This document shows positions 1-8,576 of a stretch of 64,000 nt of DNA, in pieces. The notes under the pieces were generated by a model, which saw nothing but the letters and a program-made list of their open reading frames with translations, was not told where the DNA came from and did not search any database. This stretch comes from Pseudomonadota bacterium (GTDB taxonomy: Bacteria; Myxococcota_A; UBA796; GCA-2862545): positions 62,001-126,000 of the forward strand of contig CANNIZ010000004.1 of assembly GCA_947505245.1 (NCBI GenBank). Direction: 5' to 3'. Every line of letters starts with the position of its first letter. Position 1 is the first letter of the stretch. The position numbers and the translations under genes were made by a program.

Positions 1-315
1 CGGATCGTCGACGCCGACGGGGTGGTGTCGGACTCCGAAAAGGACTTCCTCGCGAACCTGTTCACCCCTGAGGAACTGTCGGCGCTGTGGCTCGACGACG
101 AAGCGATGGTGGACGCCCTCGCGCGGGACGCGGTGAAGCTGCTGCCGCCGTTGTTGGGTCACCACGAGAAGCTCGCCCTGCTGTCGATGTTCTATGCGGC
201 CAGCTACGCGGACGGTCGGGTAGAGGTTCGTGAGCTGAAAGTGTTGAAAGAGGCCGCGGCCACCCTCGGCCTTGACCCCAGGGAAGTCGTCGCCCAGCTG
301 AAACGGATCTTGTAG
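1..315 (+). CDS. TerB-like family protein, 3' part only
   Basis: The reading frame is open from the first base, so the 5' end of the gene lies outside the window; 104 codons are visible. Two acidic helical segments resemble the TerB/DjlA-like fold: one around VDADGVVSDSEKDFL near the left edge, and one around YADGRVEVRELKVLKEAA near the C-terminus. The pattern of an aspartate-rich loop (DADG, ADGR) followed by an acidic helix is typical of this fold, which is found in tellurite-resistance and stress proteins. There is no signal peptide or membrane segment in the visible part. The stop is about 100 bases before metK in the same direction. The family call rests on pattern only. Confidence 0.55.
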   Translation, partial: RIVDADGVVSDSEKDFLANLFTPEELSALWLDDEAMVDALARDAVKLLPPLLGHHEKLALLSMFYAASYADGRVEVRELKVLKEAAATLGLDPREVVAQLKRIL

Positions 316-372
316 TCCGTTCGGAATCTGGCCCTCCTTCGACTTGACGGCAGGTCGCCCGCTGGTGAGATT

Positions 373-413
373 GCGCGGTCCTGACGCACCAAGGCCGCGT
401 CATTTACGGAGGA
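373..413 (+). promoter_or_regulatory. possible structured leader of metK (H-type pseudoknot)
   Basis: Just upstream of metK, GCGCGG (373-378) can pair with CCGCGT (395-400). The loop begins with TCCT (379-382), which can pair with AGGA (410-413) in the metK ribosome binding site. A hairpin whose loop captures the Shine-Dalgarno sequence is the general architecture of the small SAM-II and SAM/SAH riboswitches, which control methionine and SAM genes. The fold and the gene context are what I see; ligand binding is inference, and I cannot match a known riboswitch consensus base by base. Confidence 0.3.
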
Positions 414-423
414 TTTGTACCGA

Positions 424-1584
424 ATGTCCCTTAAGAACTTCCTGTTCACGTCCGAATCGGTCACCGAGGGCCACCCGGACAAGATTTGCGACAACGTGTC
501 GGACGCGGTCCTCGACGCGCACCTGGCGCTTGATCCCACGGCGCGCGTCGCGTGTGAGACGGCGGTAAAGACGGGCTTCGTCATGGTCGCCGGCGAGATC
601 ACCTCCTCGCACCGCGTCGATTACCCCTCCATCGTTCGCGATGTCGTGCGGGACATCGGCTACACCTCCTCGGAGATGGGCTTTGACGGCAACACCTGCG
701 CCATCCTGGTCGCGGTGGAGCAGCAGTCGCCCGACATCGCCCAGGGCGTCAACGAAGGTGAGGGCCTGTACGCCGAGCAGGGTGCTGGTGATCAGGGAAT
801 GATGTTCGGCTACGCGTGCGATGAGACGGAAGCGCTGATGCCGATGAGCATCTACTACGCGCACCGCCTTTCGGAGCGCCTCTCCAACGTGCGCCGCACG
901 CACCTGCTCCCCTGGGTCCGCCCGGACGGCAAGACGCAGGTCTGCACCGAATACCGCGATGGCAAGCCCGTTCGCGTCGACTCGGTCGTTGTGTCCACGC
1001 AGCACAAAGAAGACGTCACGCACGACGAGATCCGCGAGCAGATCATCAAGCACGTGATCGAGGCGGCCATCCCCGGCCACCTGCTCGACAGCAACACGCG
1101 CTACTTCGTGAACCCGACCGGCCGCTTCGTGGTCGGTGGTCCCATGGGTGACGCCGGCCTCACCGGCCGCAAGATCATCGTCGACACCTACGGCGGCCAC
1201 GGCGCCCACGGCGGCGGCGCGTTCTCCGGCAAGGATCCCACCAAGGTGGACCGTTCGGCCGCGTACATGGCGCGCTACGTCGCGAAGAACCTCGTCGCCG
1301 CCGGCGCGTGCAAGCGCGCGCTCGTGCAGGTCGCCTACGCGATCGGCGTCGCCGAGCCTGTCTCGCTGATGGTCGACACCTACGGCACCGGGCAGGTGGC
1401 CGACGAGAAGCTCGCGGACTGCGTGCGCGAGCTGTTCCCGCTCAAGCCGCGCGGCATCATCGAGCACCTCGACCTTCGCAAGCCGATCTACCGCAGCACG
1501 GCCGCCCACGGTCACTTCGGTCGCCCGGGCTTCTCGTGGGAGAAGACGGACAAGGTCGAAGCTGTGAAGGCCTTCCTCCGCTAG
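424..1584 (+). CDS. metK: S-adenosylmethionine synthetase
   Basis: MetK makes S-adenosylmethionine from ATP and methionine in the cytoplasm. The 386-residue product matches the usual length (about 384). It shows the family motifs [17 protein letters not shown] near residue 16, [12 protein letters not shown] near residue 120 and the glycine loop GGGAFSGKD near residue 264. The ATG at 424 is chosen because GGAGG (408-412) lies 11 bases upstream; a TTG at 415 in the same frame is too close to that site. The gene appears to be transcribed alone, with a possible structured leader before it and a strong hairpin terminator after it. Confidence 0.97.
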   Translation: MSLKNFLFTSESVTEGHPDKICDNVSDAVLDAHLALDPTARVACETAVKTGFVMVAGEITSSHRVDYPSIVRDVVRDIGYTSSEMGFDGNTCAILVAVEQQSPDIAQGVNEGEGLYAEQGAGDQGMMFGYACDETEALMPMSIYYAHRLSERLSNVRRTHLLPWVRPDGKTQVCTEYRDGKPVRVDSVVVSTQHKEDVTHDEIREQIIKHVIEAAIPGHLLDSNTRYFVNPTGRFVVGGPMGDAGLTGRKIIVDTYGGHGAHGGGAFSGKDPTKVDRSAAYMARYVAKNLVAAGACKRALVQVAYAIGVAEPVSLMVDTYGTGQVADEKLADCVRELFPLKPRGIIEHLDLRKPIYRSTAAHGHFGRPGFSWEKTDKVEAVKAFLR

Positions 1585-1608
1585 ACGCCGTCTGGGACGT
1601 CGAGCGCG

Positions 1609-1647
1609 CGGCTCGCGGCGGAAACGTCGCGGGCCGTTCGTGTTTTT
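1609..1647 (+). terminator. Rho-independent terminator of metK
   Basis: A 12-bp stem with two G-U pairs (CGGCTCGCGGCG, loop GAAA, CGTCGCGGGCCG) is followed by TTCGTGTTTTT. The GAAA tetraloop and the T run make this one of the clearest intrinsic terminators in the window. Confidence 0.8.
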
Positions 1648-1733
1648 GAGTCGAATCGGCCACGGACGCCGAGGTGCCTCGCCTGTTTCACGCCGCTTCC
1701 ACACGCGGATCGTATCAATGGGTGGAGGTATTC

Positions 1734-2357
1734 ATGCGCACGATCGGTGATGCCCTTTCGTTCCTCTCGTTGAGCCTTCAGTCCGTGGTGGCGCTGGGGC
1801 TCTCGGGGGTGCTGTCCTGGCCAGCCCTCGTGCTCGCCATGGTCGCGGCGACCTCCTGGGGCTCGGCCCCGTGGACGCCCCTGTGGGAAGCCGCCGCGTG
1901 GACGGTCGCCGCGGCGTTGGCGATGGTCCCGATGGTGCTGTTTGGCCTCGTGTCGGCGTTGACCATGGTCGGCGCGCTCGCCCACCTTGTGCGCTTCGTC
2001 ATCCGCGTCGGTGATCGACGTCGTCGGGTCGACGCGGTCGTCCCCCCGACCGTCGTCGAGGCCCGTGTTGAGGCCCGCCTCGAGGCCCGTCTTGGGGAGC
2101 GGGAGCGCTCACTTGGCGAGCGGATCCGCGCGCTACACGACCTCCGCGCGACGTTCGGGGACGCACCCGACGGGGACCTCGCGCTCGTCGATCGCGCGCG
2201 CCTCGCGCTCGAGGAGCGTCGTCTCGCAGCACGCGGCGCGATCGCCCGCCTGGGAGCGGCCGACGCGCTCGCGGAGTCGGACATCCACGACGACCTGATG
2301 GACGCCCGCGCACGCGCGGACGCCACGTTCGAGATCGCGGGTGTGCGCGCCGCGTGA
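1734..2357 (+). CDS. membrane protein with C-terminal coiled coil, unknown function
   Basis: This is a 207-residue protein that I do not recognise. The N-terminal half has about three hydrophobic segments (near residues 15-38, 45-65 and 66-88). The C-terminal half, after a basic patch GDRRRRVD, is charged and Ala/Arg/Glu-rich, with heptad-like repeats such as EARVEARLEARLGERERS. The likely topology is a membrane anchor with a cytoplasmic coiled coil. The ATG at 1734 follows GGTGGAGG (1721-1728) at good spacing; in-frame starts further upstream lack such a site. The gene converges on the next one, with a single base between the two stops. Confidence 0.6.
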   Translation: MRTIGDALSFLSLSLQSVVALGLSGVLSWPALVLAMVAATSWGSAPWTPLWEAAAWTVAAALAMVPMVLFGLVSALTMVGALAHLVRFVIRVGDRRRRVDAVVPPTVVEARVEARLEARLGERERSLGERIRALHDLRATFGDAPDGDLALVDRARLALEERRLAARGAIARLGAADALAESDIHDDLMDARARADATFEIAGVRAA

Positions 2358-2358
2358 G

Positions 2359-3993
2359 CTACTTTGCGGCGGCGTCGCGCTTGTTCGCGACGCGCTCCTG
2401 GAGATCGACGGGCCACGCTGACACGTCGTCGGCGGGCAGCAGGGTGAGCGAACCGTGGCCGGTGAGCAGGTCGTCCGATCGCACCTTGAGCGCCGAGGCC
2501 GCTGCGAGCAGGCCCGACATCGTGGCGCCGAGCACCCCGTGGCTGACGGTGGACGCGCCCACCATCCACAGGCCCTTGATCTCGGTGCGCAGCGGCCACG
2601 AGAACGGGCCCACCTGCCAGCGCGACTTCGCGGTGCCGTACAGGTTCCCCTGCGTGGACATGCAGTAGTGCGCGTTCGTCAGCGGCGTGCCGATCTCCGC
2701 GAACGTGACCTGCTGGGAAAGGCCGGGCACGATGCGATCGACGCCCCGCAGCATCTTCTTCGTCATGTCCTCCTTCATGGACGCGTAGTCCGCGGGCCGC
2801 TCGCCGTACCGCGTGTGCGCCCACTGCTGGAACGCCTTCCAGCCGACGAACACGAACGACTCCATCGTGTGCGTCTTTCCGTTGCCCTTGGCGCGGTCCT
2901 TCAGCGTCGTCACCGTCAGGAACTGGCTGGGGAACGTGTCCATGTCGAGCTTCGTGCGGTTGCACACGTCGTAGCCGGCCTGCACGTCGGGCGAGTCGGC
3001 GTACCAATAGTTGCCGGAATCCATGCCCATTCCAGCGAGATCCGCGTCCGCGGCCATGAACAGCGACAGCGCCGAGATGCTGTACTCCGTCTTCGCGAGC
3101 TTCTTGTGGATGGCGGACGAAACGTCTTCGTGCCGCAGCAGGCGCCCGTAGGTGACGTGCGGGTCCGCGTTGCTGATCACGATGTTCGCGCGCACCTGGG
3201 TGCCGTCCGCGAGGCGCACACCGATCGCGCGGCCGCCTTCGACAAGGATCTGCGCCACGCCGGTCTTCACCTTGAGCTCGCCGCCGTGCTTCTTGAGCTG
3301 GCGCAGGAACGCCTTCGGCAGCGACTGCCCGCCGCCTTTCGGGTACCAGCCGCCGTCGAAGTAGTGCGCCTGAACGCCGAAGTGAACGGCCGCCGGCACG
3401 TCCTTCGGACCGATGCCATGATCGCCCGCCTGGATCGAAAGGATCGCCTTGAGCGTCGGGTCCTTGATGAAGCCGCTCATCACGGAATCGAGCGAGCGCA
3501 GGCCGAAGCGAAGCAGGTTCGGCGCCCGCAACGGCAGCGTCAACAGCGCGCGCTTGCGCTTGTCGCGGAACGCCGTGGTGAGCTCGTGCGTCACCTTGCT
3601 CGCGAGGTCGAGGTAGCCGTCGATGCCCTTCGCTTCGTGCGGGAACCGCTGCTTCAGGCGCTCTGCGAGGCGGTCCTTGCCCTTCGGGAAGTCAAACCGC
3701 GTGTCGCCGATGATCGTGTGCTCGTAGCCGTCGGGGTTGAGCTCGAGCAGGGTGAGCTCATCGATGCCGAGCCCCTCATAGACCGTCCGCAGCCGGCCGC
3801 CTTCCGCCATCTCGCCGAGGTAGTGCACGCCCGGGCTGAACTGGTGGCCGCCGAGGCGGAAGCTGTGGCACCAGCCCCCCGGGACGTCGTGTTGCTCGCA
3901 CACGAGCACCTTCTTTCCAGCCCGTGCGAGCGCGACCGCCGCGGTCAACCCGCCCGCCCCTGAACCGATCACCACCACATCGACGTCTGCCAT
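2359..3993 (-). CDS. FAD-dependent oxidoreductase, RetSat/carotenoid isomerase (CrtISO) family
   Basis: The 544-residue protein begins with a Rossmann motif for FAD (VVVIGSGAGGLTAAVALARAG, residues 6-26, trimmed here to its core GSGAGG) followed by a CEQHDVPGGW segment. A HYLGEM segment close behind is seen in retinol saturase-like and CrtISO-like enzymes. Relatives saturate or isomerise conjugated polyenes such as carotenoids and retinol; the actual substrate is unknown. No other carotenoid gene is nearby. GGGAGGAACC lies directly before the ATG. A perfect 14-bp palindrome 25 bases upstream suggests control by a TetR-type repressor, but no such repressor is encoded in this window. Confidence 0.8.
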   Translation of the reverse strand: MADVDVVVIGSGAGGLTAAVALARAGKKVLVCEQHDVPGGWCHSFRLGGHQFSPGVHYLGEMAEGGRLRTVYEGLGIDELTLLELNPDGYEHTIIGDTRFDFPKGKDRLAERLKQRFPHEAKGIDGYLDLASKVTHELTTAFRDKRKRALLTLPLRAPNLLRFGLRSLDSVMSGFIKDPTLKAILSIQAGDHGIGPKDVPAAVHFGVQAHYFDGGWYPKGGGQSLPKAFLRQLKKHGGELKVKTGVAQILVEGGRAIGVRLADGTQVRANIVISNADPHVTYGRLLRHEDVSSAIHKKLAKTEYSISALSLFMAADADLAGMGMDSGNYWYADSPDVQAGYDVCNRTKLDMDTFPSQFLTVTTLKDRAKGNGKTHTMESFVFVGWKAFQQWAHTRYGERPADYASMKEDMTKKMLRGVDRIVPGLSQQVTFAEIGTPLTNAHYCMSTQGNLYGTAKSRWQVGPFSWPLRTEIKGLWMVGASTVSHGVLGATMSGLLAAASALKVRSDDLLTGHGSLTLLPADDVSAWPVDLQERVANKRDAAAK

Positions 3994-4018
3994 GGTTCCT
4001 CCCTGGTCATAGAGCGTT

Positions 4019-4032
4019 ATAACGATCGTTAT
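4019..4032. promoter_or_regulatory. palindromic operator, TetR-like
   Basis: ATAACGATCGTTAT is a perfect 14-bp palindrome lying 25 bases upstream of the start codon of the RetSat-like oxidoreductase. A second, shorter palindrome, ACCGATCGGT, lies at 4081-4090, about 60 bp away and sharing the CGATCG core. Such sites are typical of TetR-family repressors (known in general); binding here is inferred. Confidence 0.5.
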
Positions 4033-4142
4033 GTACGTGCAAGAAATTGGAGGGGTCAGGAATTGACGATTGCTGATAAGACCGATCGGTTTCCGACCCG
4101 TTCAAGCGCTACGGGCGCGTCGCGGCGCGCCGCGGCCCCTGG

Positions 4143-4727
4143 TCAGAAGCGCGTGATCGAGAGCGTCGTGCGGCCCGCCAGCTCCATGGCCGAGAACGTC
4201 AACGTCTCCTCGTTGTGCGAGTACGTGTGCGAGAACATCCCGCCGTCGTCCGACTGGAACGTCGACTCCCACCCCGCCGCAACGATCGCCGCGTCGAACT
4301 CCGAGGCGCGCTTGGGGGCGCAGTAGTCCGCATAGACCACCGCCATGGACCAGCCATCGCTGCGGAGGATCGTGCCGCCGTCGATCGGCAGGTTCATGGT
4401 CGACCAGGGGGCGCTCAGAGCGGTTGTCGGCACCTCGACGGGTGGGGGCTCCGGCTCGGGGTCAGCGGGCAGCAGCGCGCGCGGGATCGCGAGCCGCAGC
4501 ACGAGTTCGTCGGAACGCTTGAGCCGCTTGAGGTCGCGCACGTCGATCGTCACGTCGAGCACGCGCGACTCGGCGTCCGCGGACTTCGGCCCGACCGTCA
4601 TCGCGCTCGCCGTCGACACGATCATCACGCAGCCGTCGACCGCCGGCACGCAGGCGTTGATCGCCTCCGCTCGCGCGTCGATCGTGTCATCCGCAGCCAC
4701 CGCCGCAGCCATCCACGCCACCCACAT
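4143..4727 (-). CDS. secreted protein, paralogue of the next gene
   Basis: The 194-residue product begins with a short hydrophobic signal (MWVAWMAAAVAA) and is probably exported. It is a clear paralogue of the gene at 4804-5388, which has the same length. Both have an early pair of cysteines about 7-8 residues apart, a DVRDLKRLKRSDELVL / DLRALRRLRRDDDLVV segment, APWSTMNLPIDGG / APWTTLGLPIDGG, and AAGWESTF / VAGWHVTF before an acidic turn. I know no function for this family. GGAGGG lies before the ATG. The pair probably arose by tandem duplication and may be co-transcribed, although 76 bases separate them. Confidence 0.6.
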   Translation of the reverse strand: MWVAWMAAAVAADDTIDARAEAINACVPAVDGCVMIVSTASAMTVGPKSADAESRVLDVTIDVRDLKRLKRSDELVLRLAIPRALLPADPEPEPPPVEVPTTALSAPWSTMNLPIDGGTILRSDGWSMAVVYADYCAPKRASEFDAAIVAAGWESTFQSDDGGMFSHTYSHNEETLTFSAMELAGRTTLSITRF

Positions 4728-4803
4728 CGCGCCCTCCGTCGATTCCCGAACGTAGTCAGGATTTGTGGTCGTTGGGGGCGTCCCTCGCGTTGCTCGCCCG
4801 GCG

Positions 4804-5388
4804 TCACCGGAGCATCGTCACCGAAACCGTGGTGACCCCGCCGGCCGTCAATATCGCGAACGTGATCATTGCGTTCTCCTGCGCGAAGGTGCGCGTGATC
4901 ATGCTGTCGTCGGTGTTCGTGAACGTGACATGCCACCCAGCGACCTCGAGCGCATGCGTCCAAGCCTCGGCCAGCGCGGCCAGCGGGCGGGCGGGCTCGT
5001 AGGCCACGGTCGCGGTGGTTTCGTCGCTGTACAGCACCGAACCGCCGTCGATCGGAAGGCCCAGCGTCGTCCACGGGGCGGTGAGGGGGACGGAGTACGG
5101 GTCGGGTGCTGGCCTTCCGTCAGAGTTCTCTGCGACGCTGCGGGGGATGTGCAGCAGCACGACGAGATCGTCGTCACGTCGCAGGCGCCTCAGCGCGCGC
5201 AGGTCGAGCGCGACAGCGATGGTCATCTCGTCGCCCTTCGGCGGCGAGGTGGGTTCGGTCATCACCACCGCCGTCGCGTCGATCTGCTCGCACGCGGCGG
5301 ACGGCGGATCACACGGCCCGATCGCGTTGCCCTTGGCCTGAATTGTTGCGTCGGCCGCGAACGCGGCGGCGAGTAAGAGTGCGATCAT
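4804..5388 (-). CDS. secreted protein, paralogue of the preceding gene
   Basis: This 194-residue protein with signal peptide MIALLLAAAFAA is the upstream member of the tandem pair. An in-frame extension runs further upstream, but the ATG at 5388 has GGAGGG at the right distance and starts exactly at a signal sequence, so I use it. The central LPIDGGSVLYSDE segment and the C-terminal TFTNTDDSMITRTF segment align with the neighbour. The body is predicted to be mostly beta structure. The function is unknown; a small extracytoplasmic protein is all that can be said. Confidence 0.6.
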   Translation of the reverse strand: MIALLLAAAFAADATIQAKGNAIGPCDPPSAACEQIDATAVVMTEPTSPPKGDEMTIAVALDLRALRRLRRDDDLVVLLHIPRSVAENSDGRPAPDPYSVPLTAPWTTLGLPIDGGSVLYSDETTATVAYEPARPLAALAEAWTHALEVAGWHVTFTNTDDSMITRTFAQENAMITFAILTAGGVTTVSVTMLR

Positions 5389-5444
5389 CGGCCCTCCAAG
5401 ATCGCAGACTACCCTTCCAGCGTCCGAACAACGTGAGCGGGTCA

Positions 5445-5640
5445 GAGCCAGCCTCCTTGAATTTCCAAATTCCGGGAGCCAGCTTGGTCGAATTTCGCGA
5501 ATCGACCGAAGACCCAGGACCTGGACGTCGGCGCCTATGGAAAATCGGCGTTGGTTCGTTGGCGATTCACGGGACACGCGCGAAATGCGAAATTCGAGAC
5601 GGCTGGCTCTGGAAGAAGCGAAATTCAAGGGTCCTGGCTC
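5445..5640. repeat. 200-bp nested imperfect inverted repeat (MITE-like or structured RNA)
   Basis: This intergenic stretch is less GC-rich than its surroundings. Four pairs of arms are nested in order: GAGCCAG (5445-5451) with CTGGCTC (5634-5640); CCTTGAATTTC (5455-5465) with GAAATTCAAGG (5620-5630); GAGCCAGC (5476-5483) with GCTGGCTC (5602-5609); and CGAATTTCGC (5489-5498) with GCGAAATTCG (5587-5596). All are perfect within each pair. No protein is apparent. The arrangement fits a miniature inverted-repeat element or a long hairpin RNA upstream of the aconitase gene. No second copy was noticed in this window. Confidence 0.6.
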
Positions 5641-5745
5641 GGCGACCGAACGCGATCCGGCCGCTTGAGGGGTCCACAAGGCTCAACGGTCCTTGTCCGC
5701 ACAGGAAAGCGTCGGCCGGTTAGTCTCGGACCACTCGGAGGCAGC

Positions 5746-8016
5746 ATGTTCGACATCGGTGCGGTCGCAAAGCTCTACTCGAAGATGGAAGAACGCCACG
5801 CGATTGGCCGGCGTCGCCTCGGTCGCGCGCTGACGCTCTCCGAGAAGGTCCTGTGGGCCCACCTCGCGGAGCCCGAGACGCAGGAGTTCGCGCGCAACAC
5901 GAGCTACCTCATGCTCAATCCGGATCGCGTCGCGCTGCAGGACGCGACAGCGCAGATGGCGATCCTCCAGTTCATGCTCGCGAACAAGGACGAGGTCGCA
6001 GTCCCCACCACGATCCACTGCGATCACCTCATTCGCGCGCACAAAGGCGCGAACACGGACATGGTCACCGCCAACAAGGAGAACGAAGAGGTCTTCGAAT
6101 TCCTCCGTTCGGCGGGTGAGCGGTACGGCATGGGCTTCTGGAAGCCAGGCAGCGGCATCATCCACCAGGTGGTGCTCGAGAACTACGCGTTCCCCGGCGG
6201 CCTGATGCTCGGCACGGACAGCCACACACCAAACGCCGGCGGCCTCGGCATGGTCGCGGTCGGCGTCGGCGGCGCGGACGCGGTGGACGTCATGGTCGGC
6301 ATGCCCTGGGAAGTGTTGTGCCCCAAGGTCATCGGCGTGAAGCTGCTCGGGCGCCTGTCCGGCTGGACGAGTGCCAAGGACATCATCCTGCGCGTGCTCG
6401 AGATCCTCACCGTCTCGGGCGGCACCAACGCGATCATCGAGTACTTCGGCCCCGGCGCCGAGAGCTTCTCCGCGACCGGCAAGGGCACCATCACGAACAT
6501 GGGCGCCGAACTCGGCGCGACCACGTCGATGTTCGCGTATGACGCGAAGATGTCGGCCTACCTGCGCACCACCGAGCGCGCCGCTGTCGCCGACCTCGCG
6601 GACAAGTACAAGGCTGCCCTGCGGGCTGATCCCGAGGTGTACGAGCACCCCGAGAAGTACTACGACCGCGTGATCGAGATCGACCTCGACCGCCTCGAGC
6701 CGCGCCTCGTCGGCCCGTTCACGCCGGACCTCGGCCGCCCGCTGTCGGCCATGGGCGCGGAAGCCAAGAAGGAAGGCTGGCCGCTGGAAGTGAAGGCCGG
6801 CCTGATCGGCTCGTGTACGAACTCGTCGTACGAAGACATGTCGCGCGCGGCCCACGTGGCGCGCCAGGCCGCCGCCGCCGGCATCAAGCCGAAAGCCGGA
6901 CTGTTCGTGTCGCCGGGCTCGGACCGCATCTTCGAGACGATCAAGCGCGACGGTCAGCTCGCGGCCCTCGAGGGCGCTGGCGCGACGGTGCTCGCGAACG
7001 CGTGTGGGCCGTGTATCGGCCAGTGGAAACGCGACGACATCCAGAAGGGCGACAAGAACACGATCGTCACGTCGTTCAACCGCAACTTCAAGGCGCGCCA
7101 GGACAGCAATCCCGACACCCACGCGTTCATCGGCAGCCCCGAGGTCGTGATGGCGCTCGCGTTCGCCGGCCGCCTCGACTTCAACCCCGCGGTCGACGCG
7201 CTCACGGGAGCGGACGGCAAGCCGTTCAAGTTCGAACCGCCCGTCGGCGACGAGCTCCCCGGCAAGGGCTTCGAGTCGGGCCTCAACAACTACATTGGCA
7301 AGATCCCGCTCGAGCAGCGCCTCGGTCTGCAGGTGGTGATCAAGGAGGGCTCGGATCGCCTCGAGCGGCTGCAGCCGTTCACCTCGTTCGCCGCCTCCGA
7401 TCCAGCCGACCTCGTCGTCCTGCTGAAGGCGAAGGGCAAGTGCACGACGGACCACATCTCGCCGGCGGGCCCGTGGCTCACGTACCGGGGCCACCTCACG
7501 AACATCTCACGCAACCTGTTCCTCACGGCGAAGAACGCGTTCGACAACGTCGACGGCAAGGGCACGAACGTGCTTACCGGCGAGCGCGGAGTCCCGTTCC
7601 CCGAGCTGGCAAAGGCCTACAAGACCGCCAACCAGCCGTTCGTCGTCATCGGTGACACGAACTACGGTGAAGGCTCGTCCCGTGAGCACGCGGCCATGGA
7701 GCCGCGCCTGCAGGGCTGCCGCGCCGTCATCGTGCGCAGCTTCGCGCGCATCCACGAGACGAACCTGAAGAAGCAGGGCCTGCTCCCGCTCACGTTCGCG
7801 AACCCGGCGGACTACGACAAGGTCCGCGAAGACGACCGCATCACGCTTCGCGGCACCGCAGCGATCGCGCCGGGCAGCACGATCACGCTCGTTTGCACGC
7901 ACGCGGACGGGACGACAGACGAGGCTCCGTTGAAGCACACGTTCAACGCCGAGCAGATCGCGTGGTTCAAGGCGGGCTCCGCGCTCAACGTCATCCGCGC
8001 GGCCTCCGCGAAGTAG
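5746..8016 (+). CDS. acn: aconitate hydratase, mitochondrial type
   Basis: Aconitase interconverts citrate and isocitrate in the TCA cycle using a [4Fe-4S] cluster. The three cluster cysteines are visible as C357 (GSCTNSS), C420 and C423 (NACGPCIGQW). The 63- and 3-residue spacings equal those of the mitochondrial-type enzyme, as does the length of 756 residues. The C-terminal swivel domain carries GDTNYGEGSSREHAA. The ATG at 5746 follows GGAGG (5737-5741). The gene stands alone after a 357-bp gap holding an inverted repeat, and converges on the SnoaL-like gene with only a few bases between. Other aconitase types (AcnA/IRP, AcnB) differ in length and domain order. Confidence 0.95.
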   Translation: MFDIGAVAKLYSKMEERHAIGRRRLGRALTLSEKVLWAHLAEPETQEFARNTSYLMLNPDRVALQDATAQMAILQFMLANKDEVAVPTTIHCDHLIRAHKGANTDMVTANKENEEVFEFLRSAGERYGMGFWKPGSGIIHQVVLENYAFPGGLMLGTDSHTPNAGGLGMVAVGVGGADAVDVMVGMPWEVLCPKVIGVKLLGRLSGWTSAKDIILRVLEILTVSGGTNAIIEYFGPGAESFSATGKGTITNMGAELGATTSMFAYDAKMSAYLRTTERAAVADLADKYKAALRADPEVYEHPEKYYDRVIEIDLDRLEPRLVGPFTPDLGRPLSAMGAEAKKEGWPLEVKAGLIGSCTNSSYEDMSRAAHVARQAAAAGIKPKAGLFVSPGSDRIFETIKRDGQLAALEGAGATVLANACGPCIGQWKRDDIQKGDKNTIVTSFNRNFKARQDSNPDTHAFIGSPEVVMALAFAGRLDFNPAVDALTGADGKPFKFEPPVGDELPGKGFESGLNNYIGKIPLEQRLGLQVVIKEGSDRLERLQPFTSFAASDPADLVVLLKAKGKCTTDHISPAGPWLTYRGHLTNISRNLFLTAKNAFDNVDGKGTNVLTGERGVPFPELAKAYKTANQPFVVIGDTNYGEGSSREHAAMEPRLQGCRAVIVRSFARIHETNLKKQGLLPLTFANPADYDKVREDDRITLRGTAAIAPGSTITLVCTHADGTTDEAPLKHTFNAEQIAWFKAGSALNVIRAASAK

Positions 8017-8022
8017 TCCGCG

Positions 8023-8502
8023 TCAGGCCAGGCGCCTCGCCGGCGGGACGTTCTTCTGCTTGAACAGCCCGACGGCGATGGCGTGGCCGAACAGCGCGCC
8101 GAAGCCCATCTGCGTCATCAGGCCGAGCAGGTCGGTGGTCTGCCACTCCTGCATCACGCGGCCACCTTCGACGCGGCGCACGAATTGTCCAATTACTTCG
8201 ACGTTTTTCCCGCTTGCCGGCCCGCCCATGAACTTCCCGGTGTTCTTCGCGTGGGTGACGAAGCGGATGCTGACGAGATCACCGTCGGCGAGCACGTGTG
8301 TGAAGTCCATCGTCATGTTGGACATCGCGTCCTTCAGGGCCTGCATGAAGCCGATGTACTCGTCGCGCGAGTACACGGCGCTGTCGCCCGTGTACGTGAA
8401 GTCCTTGTCGAGGAGTTGATCGAGCTTCTTCCAATCGCCTTCGAGGATCGAACGCGACACGGCGAGGGCGACTTCTTTGTTGTTTGCGGCTTCGTTGGGC
8501 AT
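8023..8502 (-). CDS. SnoaL-like / NTF2-fold protein (ester cyclase-like)
   Basis: The 159-residue protein fits the NTF2-like SnoaL fold: an N-terminal helix (EVALAVSRSILEGDWKKLDQLLDKDFTY is the pattern, residues 10-37), a middle strand region with VSIRFVTHAKNTGKF, and a late strand ending in GGRVMQEWQTTDLLGLMTQMG. Members range from polyketide cyclases to catalytically inert proteins, so no reaction is assigned. It is divergent from the MarR-type regulator at 8577, and the shared 74-bp gap contains an inverted repeat over the promoter area. MarR genes often control an adjacent divergent enzyme gene, so this is the likely target. Confidence 0.7.
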   Translation of the reverse strand: MPNEAANNKEVALAVSRSILEGDWKKLDQLLDKDFTYTGDSAVYSRDEYIGFMQALKDAMSNMTMDFTHVLADGDLVSIRFVTHAKNTGKFMGGPASGKNVEVIGQFVRRVEGGRVMQEWQTTDLLGLMTQMGFGALFGHAIAVGLFKQKNVPPARRLA

Positions 8503-8532
8503 GATGTCTCCATTGGGTCACACACCTAATAA

Positions 8533-8545
8533 TTGTATGGTACAA
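8533..8545. promoter_or_regulatory. MarR-type operator between the divergent genes
   Basis: TTGTA-TGG-TACAA is a perfect inverted repeat centred between the SnoaL-like gene and the MarR gene. It overlaps a second one, ACAA-CGA-TTGT (8542-8552). Short inverted repeats of this kind in a divergent promoter are typical MarR-family sites. Autoregulation and control of the SnoaL-like gene are inferred. Confidence 0.5.
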
Positions 8546-8576
8546 CGATTGTCAAGCACACCAAAAAGGAGCCTGC

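Noticed and set aside
2455-3963. A 500-codon plus-strand frame over the RetSat-like gene
   Set aside because: Composition is typical of an antisense shadow (Arg/His/Val-rich) and the opposite strand encodes a recognisable FAD enzyme.
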